A stretch of DNA of 64,000 nucleotides. Source: Megamerina dolium (lineage: Eukaryota > Arthropoda > Insecta > Diptera > Megamerinidae). Of this stretch, positions 13,687 to 26,190 are shown in pieces (position 1 is the first letter of the stretch; each line of letters opens with the position of its first letter). The stretch spans positions 12,423,139 to 12,487,138 of the forward strand of contig OY978529.1 in assembly GCA_963854835.1 (NCBI GenBank). The letters are read 5' to 3'. The translations under genes were made by a program, and so were the position numbers. The notes under the pieces were generated by a model, which worked only from the letters and a program-made list of their open reading frames with translations, was not told where the DNA came from and made no database searches.

Positions 13687-15406
13687 AGGGATTAGCCGAA
13701 TATGTGTACCTTTTCGTCCCTCAAATCGTGTGTTAATTATTTGTTCGGTTGCAGAATTCTTCTACTTCCTTCCTCATAATAACATCACGCGTTCTTTCAA
13801 GCATGTCTGTGTGGGGTATGTTCCACATTTCGAGTTCATCAATAAATTGACGACCCAGTGTGGACATCCTCCTGCTTGCCAATGCAGGACACTGGTACAC
13901 TATGTGCGCCGCTGTCTCTGCCTCTTCCATGCATAATCTGCAAATGTCAGCATCCTCTCCATCAACAAGACCCATCTTGCTGAGGTGGTACCTGAAATTG
14001 TCATGCCCAGTTATTAACGCAGTCAACTAGCTTAGAGTCATTCGTACTAGACTGAGAGCCCTCCCCGATTCACTACCCTTTGATAGCCTCAACGAAGTCT
14101 TTGCCTGTCTACAAGTAGATAAGTTCTTCATCTCGTGAGATGGAGTTTCTTTATCCACTCTTCGACCTTTGCATTCACCGTCCCGCTGCTGAGAGCAACT
14201 ACTGGTTCCGGTCCATAAAATTCAGCTTCAGATCCTTGTCTAGCCAAGGCGTCTGCAGCTTCATTCTGTTCTATACCAATGTGTCCCTTCACTCACATAA
14301 GAGTAATCGCATTACTACGAGCACACCCATTAAGTTTCTGAACACATTCGAGCGAAAACTTAGAAGATACCGTAGGTTGTTGCAACCGCCTGACCACCGC
14401 CTGGTTATCGAGTGCTAGCAAGATTTTCTTACCTTGCACCTTTCCATCCAGTAGATGGTCTAGCGCATGCATTAGAGCAAGCATTTCTGCTTGATAAACC
14501 GATACGTATATTCCCAGATTCAGAGTACATGCCAGTCCCAACTCTTTAGAGAAGATTCCAGCACCCGCACTGCCATCCATTAATGAACTATCTGTAAAAA
14601 TACTGATGTCATTTTCCTCACACACATCATGTATGAGACCGTCTTCAATGAGTGTGCTGTGTGACTTATCAGTCATCTTCAGCCTACTCATTTCCTCCAT
14701 TGGCATTTGCGCCTCCTTTACACTGCTATATAACAGTGACAGGATGCCCCTGTGTCCTATCTCCGTACCGAATTCATACCAATTATTGGTTGTCTTCAGA
14801 AGTAATGCTGTTAATGCCGCTGATTTCAAAATATGCAAGTCCAACGGCAGCAGCCCGAGAAAGACTTCCAATGCTTCTACATACTGGGGTCGTCCGGATA
14901 GCTCCGGTAATCCCAATACAGGCCATTCTTTGCATCCTATCTAACTTGCTTTTCGCGGTCTTTTGGATGACCTTAGGCCACCAGAACACAGCAGCATACG
15001 TTATTAAGGACCTGACCATCGTTGTGTAGATCCAGTGCGCTGCTCTGGGAGTAATTCCCCACATGAGACCGAACACTCTCTTACACTGATGCAATACCCG
15101 CTTGCCCTTCTGGATCTTGTCATCGACGTGACTATTCCAAGACAGCTTGTTATCCAGGATGACACCTAGATACTTTACTTCCTTGGAGACGTTGATGTTC
15201 GCTCCAAAAAGCCTAAGAGGGTCTATTGTTAGTCTAGTCCTCTTTTTAGTAAAGAGTACTGTTTCCGACTTACTAGCATTTACAGAGAGACCTTGTTCCG
15301 TGCACCATCCTTGTCCAGGAACTTATCGCTATGTCATCTGCATACCCGACGGTGTGTATGCCTTTTGAGTCCAGAAGCTGAAGTAGGGAATCGAATTTAT
15401 ATTTTC
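13684..15406 (-). pseudogene. LINE with RNase H domain, 3' part, duplication unit 2
   Basis: Base-for-base counterpart of 10691-12412, displaced by 2994 bp, with the same YADD remnant (about 15334-15345), RNase H block and Cys-rich tail. One visible amino-acid change (Glu to Asp in RLKMTEKSH). It has the same frameshift, so it was dead before duplication. Confidence 0.85.
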
Positions 15407-15603
15407 TTTTCAATTATTTGACAATATACCCATTTTTGCTCTTCGTCACTTTCGAAACAAAATAATTGATTTTCATTAATTGTATTATAATTCTCATGTA
15501 AAAAAAATATTATTTTTTATTTTTTTGTACGGGTACAGAGTACAGATCAAACAATTTTCGCATTATAATTTCCGATTCATATATTTCAATATATATATAT
15601 ATA

Positions 15604-15946
15604 TGGGTCCAGTCAATTGACCGCCTAGATCGTGCGATTTAACGCCTCTAGACTATTTTTTGTGGGGCTATGTTAAGGCTCATGCCTATAGCGGCAAGCC
15701 CGCAACGGTTGACGCACTGGAAGCCAATATTGAAGAGCTTAGTCTTTAGATACCGGCCGATATGTTGGAGAGAGTATGCCAAAATTGGACCCAGCTTATC
15801 AACCATTTGAGGCGCAGCCGCGGTCAATATTTACATGAAATCATCATCATTCAAATAAAGATTTCATACATTGCTCTAAATTTTGTACTTTTTAAAAATC
15901 AAATCCGAAGGCTTTTAAAAAACACCCTGAACGCTGCATCTAATTG
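15604..15946 (+). pseudogene. Tc1/mariner-superfamily transposase C-terminal fragment, unit 2
   Basis: Second copy of the 12612-12955 fragment, with the same stops. Confidence 0.75.
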
Positions 15947-16849
15947 ATTATCCAAATCGTATGGTATAGTATTTGCTAAGGAATTTGTTACAATACGATT
16001 GGATATTTGAGCCTTATCTTACAAATTTACTGCCTGCAGTGCTACCCTCATGGAAGAATCCATTAGGCAAAATATGTTAGATAACAAATAAAATACACTA
16101 ATTATTACCAATCGCACACTGCGACCGCTTTATACAAGTCGATGCTCAAAAATCTTTAATCATCATTATTTTCGGTGATAACACTGGTCAACAAATAAAT
16201 AATTTGTTTAACTTGATAATTTTTTAACTTAATCAGTAAGTACTACAACGAGCTTGACCGTCTTACTCACTGAATTACATCGTACACAGCGTGCTCAAAA
16301 CTTTAAATAATAAGGTACTGCTATAATAAATTAAATAAAAAGAATGGCATAAGTGCAGAATAGCCCACTTGAAGGAAAACAAACAAAAACATGTTTTTCG
16401 TATAGAGCCTATTTTTGTGAATATAAAAAACCAAAAATTGTTTCTCTCTAACGCCCATATAAGGCGTGGCTACTGGTCAAATTTCAAATTTTCGATCGAA
16501 ATTACTCAATAAATTCGCAATTATTCCTTATGCCGTGGTTATATTACCAATCAATTGAACGCCAATCAGGGCGTTCATTTTCCGTTTCACCAATTTAAAT
16601 TGTTGGGTGGTTACACATGATTGCTGAGACAGAGGTGTAATATTTTATCAAAATAACTGAGCGCTTTAAATAACAATTGAATTGAATTACAACATAACGA
16701 CTTCTGGGCCTTCAAAAATTACATAAGAATGGCCGACAGGAAAATACAGAACATCCTGCGTCTCATTAAAATTTATATAAAAAAGTGAATCGCCAGTTGG
16801 AAATGTAATACCGCCAAATCAACAACTGGCAGTGCTGGTGTCAATAATT

Positions 16850-17049
16850 GTCAACTCTTTCCTATATTGGCTTCAAAGGACTGAAATTTTGCCCGGATAT
16901 CATGCTTTGTTATATCGCTACCAATTTTAGAAAATTGCTGTTGCATAGGATCTAGGGCCTGTTCCCATTTTTCTCGATTAGAATAACTTGGATTTCTTGT
17001 ATCCCAGCAGAGTAATAAACTTTTCAGTTCTTCAGGTCTGCTCCACGAA
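16850..17049 (-). pseudogene. MADF/Myb-SANT-like remnant upstream of an RTE insertion
   Basis: The minus strand reads WSRPEELKSLLLCWDT, then YSNREKWEQALDPM, FSKIGSDITKHDIRAKFQSF and a stop at about 16852. The spacing of aromatic and basic residues resembles a Myb/SANT or MADF-type DNA-binding helix set as found in transposon accessory proteins. There is no start codon; it is cut at 17049 by the RTE 3' tail. Tentative. The rest of 16545-16849 shows nothing recognisable. Confidence 0.35.
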
Positions 17050-19822
17050 AACTTACTTACTTACTTACTTATGTGGCCATAACAACCGAATATCGATTTA
17101 GGCCGAAAATAACATGCTTCGCCAGCCATCTCTGTTCTTCGCTAGCTGGCGCCAGTTAAAAATTCCAAGCGCCGTCAGGTTCTCCAGTACTTGGTCTTTC
17201 CACCGGAGACCCGGTTGACACTAGATACTTCGTCTTGCCCTCGTTCACCGTGAGACCCATCCGACGCGACTCTCTTTCCAACTCTGAGAATGCTGCACTG
17301 ACTGCTCGCGTATTCATGCCGATTATGTCAATATCGTCGGCATACGCTAACAGCATGACACTTTTGTTGAAGATAGTGCCATTATGTCGTAGATCAGCAG
17401 CTCGTATTATTTTCTCCATAATAAGATTGAAGAAGTCGCATGATAACGAATCACCTTGTCTGAAACCCCGTTCGGTATTAAACGGTGCGGAGAGGTCCTT
17501 CCCAATTTTCACTGCACAACGGGAGTTATGCAGTGTCATTCTACAAAGTCGAATGAGCTTTGCAGGAATACCGAACTCAGACATTGTTGCGTAGAGGTAA
17601 TCCCTTACCGTACTGTCGAAAGCGGCTTTATAATCAACAAATAGGTGGTGTGTGTCGATCTGTTTTTCTTGGGTCTTCTCCAGAATTTGGCGCAGTGTGA
17701 AAATCTGGTCGATGGTGGATTTACCAGGTCTGAAGCCATACTGATAAGGTCCAATCAGGTTGCTGAGCATAGGCTTCAACCTTTCACACAGTACGCTCGA
17801 TAGAACCTTTTATGCGATGCTCAGGAGATTTATTCCACGGTAGTTGGCGCAAATTGTGGGGTCTCCTTTTTTATGTACAGGACAGAGAACACTGAGCCTC
17901 CAATCATCAGGCATGCTTTCATCCGCCCATATTCTGCTTATGAGATGGTGCATGCGGGTGAGCAGCTCATCGCCTCCGGTCTTAAACAACTCGGCAGGCA
18001 GGCCATCAGCACCTGTAGCTTTGTTGTTCTTCAGCCTTAAAATTGCCGTTTCAACCTCGTCATAGTCGGGTGGTGGAATATCAACACCATCATCTGTAAT
18101 TGGGGTTATCGGGCAATCTCCTCCACTGGCGGAATTGTTCGTAGCATCGCCATTTAGTAACGTGGAGAAGTGTTCCCTCCATGGGCTCAGTACACTCTGG
18201 ACATCCGTAACCAGATTTCCATTTCCATCACGACAAGAAGAGGCTCCGGGATTTAAACCTCCACTCAAGCGCTTGATCTTTTCAAAGAATTTTCGAGTCT
18301 CATTCTTGTCGGTACACATCTCTATCTCCTCACACTCGCGTCTTTCCAACTCCCTCTTCTTGCGCCTGAAAAGACGTCTCTGCACTCCTTTTCTCTCTAT
18401 ACCGCTCCTTAATAGCTCGCGTTACGCCTGCACGCAGGGTTTTTCTGTAGGCGGCGTCTTTCTCTGCGGTAGCGTCGCGACACTCCTAATCATACCACTC
18501 ATTCCTCAGAGGCCGGTGGTAACCGATTACCTCCTCGGCAGCAGTAGTCATGGAGTGGGATATATGTGTCCACCGTGCGCATGTATCATCAAGTGGGGGA
18601 GTGTTCTGCATAAGCAGATCCGATAGTCGAGCGGAAAATGCATCTGCTGTCTCTGGTGATCGCAGCTTACTGACGTCGAGCTTTCTCTGTGTGGGACTTC
18701 TCTTGTTATTTGCGACACATAAGCGTGTGCGCACCTTAGCTGCAAGAAGGTAGTGATCCGAGTCGATGTTGGCACCACGGATCGATTTCACGTCCATCAC
18801 ACTGGAAGCATGCCTTCCGTCAATCACCACATGATCAATTTGGTTTCTTGTTCTTTGATCTGGAGACAGCCATGTCGCTTTGTGGATGTCGAGATGCTGG
18901 AATCTGGTACCACCAATTACCATGTTTCGTGCTGCGACGAAGTCGATCAGCCTCATTCCGTTATCGGAATTTTCCGACAGTTGGACCAAAGGTACCTTCC
19001 TTGCCCACCCTGGCATTAAAGTCGCCAAGCACGATTTTGATATCGTGGCGGGGGCAGCGGTCATAAGTTTCTTCGAGGCGCTGAAAGAAGCTCTCCTTGG
19101 TCACATTGTCCTTCACATCCGTCGGAGCGTGGGCACATATAATGCTGATGTTAAAAATTTTGCCTTGATGCGGATTGTGGCCAGCCGTTCGTTCACAGGC
19201 GTGAACTGTGAGACAAGATGTCGTAGTCTCTTGCTGACCAAAAATCCACATCCTAATTCGTGCCTTTCAGCATGGCAACTGTAGTAGATGTCACAGGACG
19301 CTCTTTTGGAGCAGCCCTGTCCTGTCCATCGCATTTCCTGGAGAGCGGTGATGTCAGCTCTGTATTTTTCGAGGACATCAACCAGCTGGATAGAGGCACC
19401 CTCCCTATAAAGGGATCGGACATTCCAGGTGCATATCCGTAAATCGTGGTCCATTTTTCGTTTGTGGGGGTCATCAACAAAAGCGGTAGTCCTTATCCGA
19501 GGCATATTTGTTTTTTTCATTGGGGGGGTTTTTTATGTGGCGGGTCCCAAACCCAACGCACAACCTCTAACCGAGGAGATTTTCGCCACTCCAGCCGCCT
19601 CCCAGCGGGTGCCAGGAAGACGTTGCCCGGTGGTCGCCACATGGAGGGCCCCCATTAATAATAATGAAAGCGCCATCACAGAGTAAGCAGAGCAAGCTAT
19701 ATGACTACCCCTCATTAACAAATAAAGGTATCACCACACAGCGCTCAGATCAAACTACATGACAGCCAGTGAGTTGACTTGCGATGAGTTCAACAAGGAT
19801 TGCGCTAGCCCCACCTGGTTGA
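17050..19822 (-). pseudogene. RTE-type LINE, longest copy, with internal deletion
   Basis: The 3' tail (ACTT)n is at 17050-17068. Leftward reading from 19520: endonuclease beginning LRICTWNVRSLYREG, ALQEMRWTGQG, NERLATIRIK, ICAHAPTDVKD, KIVLGDFNARVGKEG, NQIDHVVIDGR, SDHYLLAAKV. A linker follows (18385 on), with KKTDPTICANYRGINL-type RT start, then YGFRPGKSTIDQIFTLRQIL, FVDYKAAFDS, GFRQGDSLSC and LLAYADDIDI with intact YADD at about 17326. At about 17208 the sequence jumps from KYLVST to the RPSTGEP tail, a deletion of roughly 500 bp relative to 3900-4410. Several frameshifts split the ORF. The 5' end is near 19822 by comparison with the copy at 62970. The endonuclease resembles the BovB/CFDP2 type. 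Confidence 0.85.
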
Positions 19823-20147
19823 GGCAGTTAGACACGTTACCTTGCGAAAACACCACCAGACCACCACGAAAACACCATTTCTAAATAAAATAATAAATTT
19901 AAAGTTATAGAATTTCTTTCTTTAACTTTAGTCAGAATAAAAAAACAAACACGAATTGCTCTCTTTAAAGGGAATTTATATAATTAATGTTTAAAATTTA
20001 ATAATTCTTCGCAGTTGTCAACATAATAAACATGTATGTACGCAATACCCGTAATGAAATCTTGCATTATTTAGAAACATTTTTCTCACATTTTCTTTTT
20101 CTCTATGTAAAATTGCATATGGCAACAGTGGTGAAATTGGTCTGATT
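19823..20147. other. AT-rich spacer
   Basis: No coding potential or repeat recognised. Confidence 0.5.
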
Positions 20148-20675
20148 GGTGTCTTAAAGCTTAAATCCGCTGTTTTTCGGTAAAAAAAAACACTATTTTT
20201 TTCATAGAACATTCCCCATGGCTCGTAAACGTATGGAAATAGCTTTTTGAGTAACACCTAACTGTTCGGCAAACATTTTTTGCGATTGGGTGTCGTCCTC
20301 ATCTAAAAGAGCCTGCAAATCATGGTCCTCCACTTTTCTGGGTCTATTTTCACGCTTCTTGTCACTCAAGTCAAAATGGCCTTCTTTGAACCGTTTCCAA
20401 TAGCGCACTGTCACCATAGGCCTCCACAAGCATTCGATGCGACTCAACAGCAGATTTCTTCAAATGAAGCAAAAAAGTAGAGCTTATGCTCTTTTTCTGG
20501 CACGAAACTAGACATGATTATACGAGGAAAAATTTATGTTGTTATATGAAATCACTGATGATGTTTACTAATTGATGTAAACAGGTGTCGAACTCATAAA
20601 AAAAATGCTCACTATGCTCACAATATGCTCACTAACGCCATCTACGAGCAAACAGCGGATTTAAGATTGTACACC
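20148..20675 (-). mobile_element. Internally deleted mariner element with terminal inverted repeats
   Basis: Both ends carry an inverted motif around CTTAAATCCGCTGTTT (20155-20175, and reversed at 20650-20668), with outer GGTGT/ACACC. Inside on the minus strand is the start of a mariner transposase: MSSFVPEKEH at 20512, a frameshift, HLKKSAVESHRMLVEAYGDS, then KRFKEGHFDLSDKKRENRP, HDLQALLDEDDTQSQ and LGVTQKAISIRLRAMG (helix-turn-helix). It then stops, with the catalytic domain missing. Length 528 bp. A decayed, non-autonomous copy. Confidence 0.8.
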
Positions 20676-20901
20676 TGGTAATCACTATTGACCTATAAAA
20701 ATTTAGAACCATATTTAAGGCTATACAATTACCTTTCCAATGGTGTATTAAACATATTTTAGAAACAATTTTATGTACTTTTAATATTTTTATCTTCATA
20801 CTTTGTCTTCTGCAATTAAGTGTATGCGGGAAAAGTGGTGAGACAGAGGAGAATTATAGTGACAAATGTAAATAAAAGAATTTAAAGAAAATTGATATAA
20901 T
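20676..20901. other. AT-rich spacer
   Basis: Nothing recognised. Confidence 0.4.
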
Positions 20902-20905
20902 ATAT

Positions 20906-21343
20906 TGTTACGTTTTTATTCTGTGAGCGTTTAATTCTATTTGAATTACCTTGTTCGATCACTGGATTCTGTTAATAATAACTGCAACACTTATTTTATA
21001 CAACTATATACAGCAACAATTTATTTAATTAACACTATTTACAATCAACTCTGTTTATAATCAACTATTTACAATAACACTTTAATGTACAAGCAACTTT
21101 TGCCTCTGTATAGATGTTTGCGCAGTCACGTTCGGAATTCGATTGATTCTCACTTCTCAACACTGGCTCTATTTATACTCTGTTGGCAACACCCCAGAAT
21201 CTTCCTTTATCGAGATTCTTCTCTTTCTTTCTCGTTGGCTTGTTCTGGTTATTACTTATTTCTTTTTGTTGACATTCGTTTCGATGCTGCTAATAGTGTC
21301 AGTCACAATAGTGATGAGTAATTAATTATCGATACTCGTTACA
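20906..21343 (-). mobile_element. Solo LTR of an LTR retrotransposon
   Basis: On the minus strand it starts TGTAACGAGTATCG and ends AAAAACGTAACA, with TG...CA termini. It contains a TATA-like promoter, GAGTATAAATAGAGCC (plus 21165-21180), and an AATAAA near its 3' end. ATAT is present on both sides (20902-20905 and 21344-21347), a 4 bp duplication as made by gypsy-type integrases. No internal gag-pol sequence adjoins it, so it is probably the product of LTR-LTR recombination. In AT-rich DNA the 4 bp match alone is weak evidence. Confidence 0.7.
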
Positions 21344-22700
21344 ATATTATTGTAATAATTATCACCTTCTTCTAATTCGATAAAATTACTGACGGTGGCG
21401 AAGCCGGTGTCGGCCACATAAGGCTTATTTTTTTGCACCCCGTCGAATGCTGGTTATTATGAACGGCTTTTATCCAAAAATACTGATTGTCACGAACATG
21501 GCGTTGGTTTATAAGCGTCAATTTTTTTGCGCCCAGGTGAAGGCTGGCTATCAAGAAAGACTTTTATCCAAAAATACTGATAGTATACTAATGAAACTTT
21601 TCTACAAGACTTTTTCTCTTTTTTGACAGCCTTTATACTCCTCGCAAGAGTATTCCCAAATGCATCTGTGAGCTTCAATGGCCTGGATTATATTATGTGT
21701 TGACTATTTGTCTATGATGAAGTAATACGTAGCTTTTTCCTTTTCTTACTAGTGGATATTGATTCATTTTCTTAAGTTGAATTCATTAAGAATTGCAAAA
21801 ACTTTATCGTCTGAATCCATTTCAATTATTTCTAAAAATTCTAAATATTTTAATATATTAATAATCACATTTAATAATAAATATATACAAAAATTAATTA
21901 ATTTCAGCGAAAACTTACTTCACGTTGTTTTTCTTTGTACTTATTCTTCTTTTGTAAACAGTTATTTTGAAATATCGGTGCAGATTGCCGACTATGATCG
22001 GCGCACAAGCGGCCGATAAAAATCGGTACATTTTTTGTAGTATCATTACTCGATATTAGGTAAATTCACGTTATAAGCACATCAGGGTTGATTTTAATCG
22101 TCCATGGTCATAATGATTTCGGCGCAGGTTATCGCATTTTGAAAAATTGTGAGTGTTCACACCATCGGCACACGAGAATCGCCGCATTGCGCTGATAGTG
22201 GGATCTTAGCTTAAGGCATACTTTCTAATTGTCGGCATTTTCCCTTTTATCTAAAATAAGAGAAAAACAGCATTTTAAGTAAATTGCTATGAAATATAAT
22301 CAAAACAAATATTTGCATCTTACAGCTCTGTAAATATCAAATGAAAATTATGGTGCAAAACAATATAGTTGATGTTATTACCTCATAGAGTTGAATTGAA
22401 TAGATGATTTCAGTTTTTAATTGCTCCAACATACTTGTTGTTGTTAGAAATAAATAAGAAATGGTCTTACAAGCACAGCATTATTAATATTTATGTTCTG
22501 AATTTATTTTTTTCCACTCATTTTTGTATTTATTTACACATCTGTGCACAATCCATTTCGATGGAAAATGCAAATAGATGTGGTTTTAGTTACTGTCGGT
22601 TGTCGTTTAATTAGCACCACCTGAAACGGGTGCTTGTTGGGTCAAATACAGTGGTGAATATTTTTGGCGGGAATAAATTATGGTACGTCTTTTGTTATGC
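21344..22700. other. Repeat-derived, non-coding region
   Basis: At 21429-21592 two imperfect direct repeats of about 95 bp each end in TTTTATCCAAAAATACTGAT. Further right are G+C-richer islands such as GACTATGATCGGCGCACAAG (21990) and GGCACACGAGAATCGCCGC (22166). No gene recognised. Confidence 0.4.
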
Positions 22701-22971
22701 TGAGTATATACGTACCAACCGTTGGTTCAACTCGTTGTACAATGAGTTGTATGGCTGTATACAAATATAAACAAAGCATGTTGTACAATCTGCGTATACA
22801 CGTTCCAATTCATTGTACAACCGCTAACTCCGCCCACAAAATTAAAATGTTTTAATCTTCATGCAACCGTTGGACCAACATCAAAGTTGGATGTACAACC
22901 ATACTATACATGATACAACCGTTTTTCCAACATGCCCATATTGAATCAGCGGTTGGTTCGTGTATACTCTG
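22701..22971. mobile_element. Small TIR element (MITE-like), about 270 bp
   Basis: The left end GAGTATATACGTACCAACCG is matched, with mismatches, by the reversed right end AGAGTATACACGAACCAACC. Short motifs of the type GTTGTACAA recur inside. No coding capacity. Exact ends and target duplication are unclear. Confidence 0.55.
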
Positions 22972-23299
22972 AATTAAAGGCGCCGTGCATGTGTATTGAG
23001 CAATTGCATTGGTATTTGTGACTATTTTAAAAGATATTGAGTTCTAGGTTTTCGAACTTAACACACCGACAATAGGTCAAAAATAGAACAAACTGATGTA
23101 TATGAGATTTTTTACGAAGCGCGTAAAATCTTTTTCATACAACTAAATGACAGTATATTTACGAGCGTATAATTTTATAAGGTTTACGCGGATATACGAT
23201 TCCGTTAATTCCACCGTGAATTTCCCGCGGTTTTCACGATTCTATCTTAAAAAAGCATATCCAGAAATCTCCTAAAATCTCAATTTTTGGTTAATTTGT
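22972..23299. other. AT-rich spacer
   Basis: No feature recognised. It may be outer sequence of the Harbinger relic that follows. Confidence 0.3.
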
Positions 23300-24360
23300 T
23301 GGCATATTTTAACCAAAATGAGCCGGATAAAGTAAATGAACTGTTTTTGAGAGTTCATATAGCTAAAATTGAGATTCCAACGTATTCTCCAAAGCTAAAA
23401 ACAGCAATTTGTCGTTTAAAAAATTTTGAATTGGCGACGAGAAAAAATTGTTGCTAAAAAATTGAATCAATAAATCAGAAGAAATATTTCTATTGTTTGT
23501 TTGTTTAATCTGCTGGAAAAATGGATGGCAATGGAATGGCAAAGAATAAAAATTTATGCTTGTTCCATATTTGGAGGAGCACATTTCTCTCATCTCTCAT
23601 TTTCGCACACGAAAAATTGTTTAACCTTTTTTTAAGGTGTGTCAATGACACAGGAGTAAACAATTTGCTGTATAAATAGAGCCAACTTGCTGAGAAGTTA
23701 AACGCGTGCGGCGAAGCTATGAAAGATGGCGAAGGGTGGAAAAGAGCTTGGGCAAACATTAGGTAAATATGCAAACAAAAAATCGTCCAATGAATCTAAA
23801 TTTTATTCCGAATATTGATAGAAGTAAAGCCAAATAGAAACCGCAAGATTTAAGAATGCTCTGGAGCGAAGCGGTGTCAACTTATAGGTTGCTGACAAAC
23901 GCTTGAGCGACCTTGATAAGCGCATCATTGGCGTCATGTCCGCGGTGACAGTTGCCATATATAAGTAACCATATATAAGTACAAAAAATGTTAATAATAA
24001 TTTATTTTAAAATTACAGAGATCCTGCGCCACAGTAAATTCTGTGAATTTGTTTGAGGCTTCCACAGACTACGTTGACATAGAGGTATAACAATATGTCT
24101 TATACGCTTGTATATGTTTTTTGAAAATAATTTTTCCTAGTTTCTTAGAGAAAGTCCTGAGGCACCTTTGTTCTGCTTCGAGGCGAAAAAACTCTTCTTT
24201 AGAAGAGACAAACGCGTAAATGGTGCAGAGAGAAGAACGAAGACTTATCTTGGTAGAAAAAAAGATAGAGGCGCTGAAAGAAAGAAACGCTATCGAAGAG
24301 AGAAAAGCCGTCGCATTGGAGAAGAATAATGAACTTTTGGCCAATATTGTACAAAAATAG
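23300..24360 (+). pseudogene. PIF/Harbinger accessory Myb/SANT-like ORF (degenerate)
   Basis: Plus-strand pieces in several frames: VNLLAYFNQNEPDKVNELF, CRLKNFELATRKNC, FAHEKLFNLFLRCVNDTGVN, WSQLAEKLNACGEAMKDGEG-WKRAWANIR (a zeste/SANT-type helix pattern of Trp residues). A Glu/Lys-rich coiled coil follows (REERRLILVEKKIEALKERN, EERKAVALEKNNELLANIVQ), ending at TAG 24357-24359. This is the usual layout of the second gene carried by PIF/Harbinger transposons, and the transposase remnant follows in convergent orientation. Interrupted by at least four stops or frameshifts, possibly including an intron. Confidence 0.6.
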
Positions 24361-24699
24361 GACAAGTTCCTGCACAAATAATTGCTTGCTGAGTTATTAG
24401 ATTTAGGATTTAACATATGTACATTCATGCTGTAAAATAGCATTTTTTTTAAATTCAATTCGTAGAACAGCATTTTTTTTAATTCAAGCTGTAAAACAGC
24501 GTCTTTCCTTAAGACTGCATTTAAGATTGTATTGTCATAACTAAATAAATGAATTCTTATAGTGATTTGTACAATTTTATTTGGAGTTAATAATGTCATT
24601 AATAAAGTTCTTATATTAAAAAAAAATATTCACTACATTTTGTATCGCAGATATGCGAGAGGAGAGATTTCTATCTCACTGTCTTCAAAAAACACTTCT

Positions 24700-25882
24700 T
24701 CTCCACCGATATTATTTATAATCATTATCATGCAGAATTATACATGAATTAATAATTTCCCCTGCTACGATGGAATAATACATTAACACCCTCTCACTAA
24801 GAAGGCACCGATATCTCGACTCAATGCAGTTCCTGGCTTTTCGGTGTCGTTTATTATAGTTTTCCACCGATTGAGATAGATTGTTCCCCTGAATTGGAGT
24901 CATTAAAAAAGGAATCTGCGGGTAGCCACTGTCAGCTGTGTATAAAACAGTGGACCTTTAGTAAAAGCTAGCCAAAATAGCCAATAATTGCACCTTACAG
25001 CCAAAAATTCCTTTCGCAACTTGAGTATTTATTATCAAGCAGAACCTTAAGTGTGCTTGCTCTCCATACTGAAGCATCGTAAGCAGTTCCACCAAATCGC
25101 GCATTACAATATAATATTTTTGTTTAAATTGAAATCGCATACCTTGAAAAGAATTTCAGTAATTACGTATATTTCAAATAAATATTGATTTAATCATACC
25201 ACTTGCACATTTATTGAGTGACCTCCTTTCGTATACACATATACATGTTCAATGCTCTTGCATGGGTTCTCTATTCTAATGTGCGAACCGTCTATAGTAC
25301 CTATCACTCCTGGGAAACGGAATTCACGTTAAAATATTTATTTATTTTTTTTTATTTTACACGTCAAAATCTGCAGAAATTAATAAATACTATAACTGTG
25401 CCTTCACTGTTTGTACGTCTTCGGCTGAAATTAGAAATTTCACGTAGCTGGCCAATAAATGTTTGTCCATTATATTCGCAACTTCCTTTACGCATCTGCT
25501 AATACTGCTTTTTGATATATTTACCAAAAAGTTTTGCCTCACTGACCGCTGGTAACTTCCTGCAAGGGATAAGAATTTTTTTAAAAGTATTTTATTTGTA
25601 CAAAGCCCTATTCACCTTGAACGAAAAATCTCAAAGTTGCAAGAAATCGCAAACTTTTCAGAAGTCCATTTGCTGCCCTTTCTCGCATATGAGGACGGAT
25701 CTCCTCAAAGACATTCTTACAGACTTTTTTTGTGAGCCTAATCAGCTCCACAAACCTATCTCCGAAATGTTGAAAGGGTCTTTAGACTCTCTCAAGGCTT
25801 TGCGCTTTTTGTGAAGGCTGTTACTTAATGTTCTTTGCGAATCTGTTACAATACGACGTGAATATCTTTGTAAAGCACTCAT
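24700..25882 (-). pseudogene. PIF/Harbinger (HARBI1-like) transposase, degenerate
   Basis: From an ATG at about 25882 reading leftwards: MSALQRYSRRIVTDSQRTLS, NVFEEIRPHMRE, FGKYIKKQY. The catalytic region has GVIGTIDGSHIRIENPC (first Asp in IDGSH), GGHSINVQVV, RFGGTAYDASVWRASTLK (second Asp), and ADSGYPQIPFLMTP. The C-terminal block is SVENYNKRHRKARNCIESRY (catalytic Glu in IESR), CLLSERV, AGEIINSCIILHD. The order and motifs match Harbinger DDE transposases. The reading frame is broken repeatedly, so it is inactive. It is convergent with the SANT-like ORF at 23300-24360. Confidence 0.75.
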
Positions 25883-25889
25883 AGCAAAG

Positions 25890-26190
25890 AAATTTTATAA
25901 AGTAAAAATTCTACATAACATTCTATTCGAAATATGTATATAGAATTCATTGATAAAATATATACTAATTGACATATAAATGTGTATTCATTATCAGTGA
26001 TCTTATTTTTTTGATAATAGTGCATGAAGACAAGGCTCGAAGCTGTTCAAGCTGGTAATCAAACACTTCCCAACATGTAGATTACTGCATGAACGCAACA
26101 CCAACTTGTATATCGTTTTGGTGCTACTCAAAACGATATACCTGCCTTGTTTTCACGTCATATTTCGTGCAGACTGGAAGATAAGACTTT
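25890..26190. mobile_element. 5' non-coding/terminal region of the Harbinger relic
   Basis: Lies just upstream of the transposase start. About 230 bp of it, from GTAAAAATTCTACATAACAT to GCAGACTGGAAGATAAGACT, recurs inverted at 36225-36465 inside vas intron 6, showing it is mobile sequence. Confidence 0.6.

Noticed and set aside
20906..21343. Host gene promoter (TATA-like box at 21165-21180)
   Set aside because: Lies inside a segment with LTR-type ends and target duplication; better explained as the LTR's own promoter.
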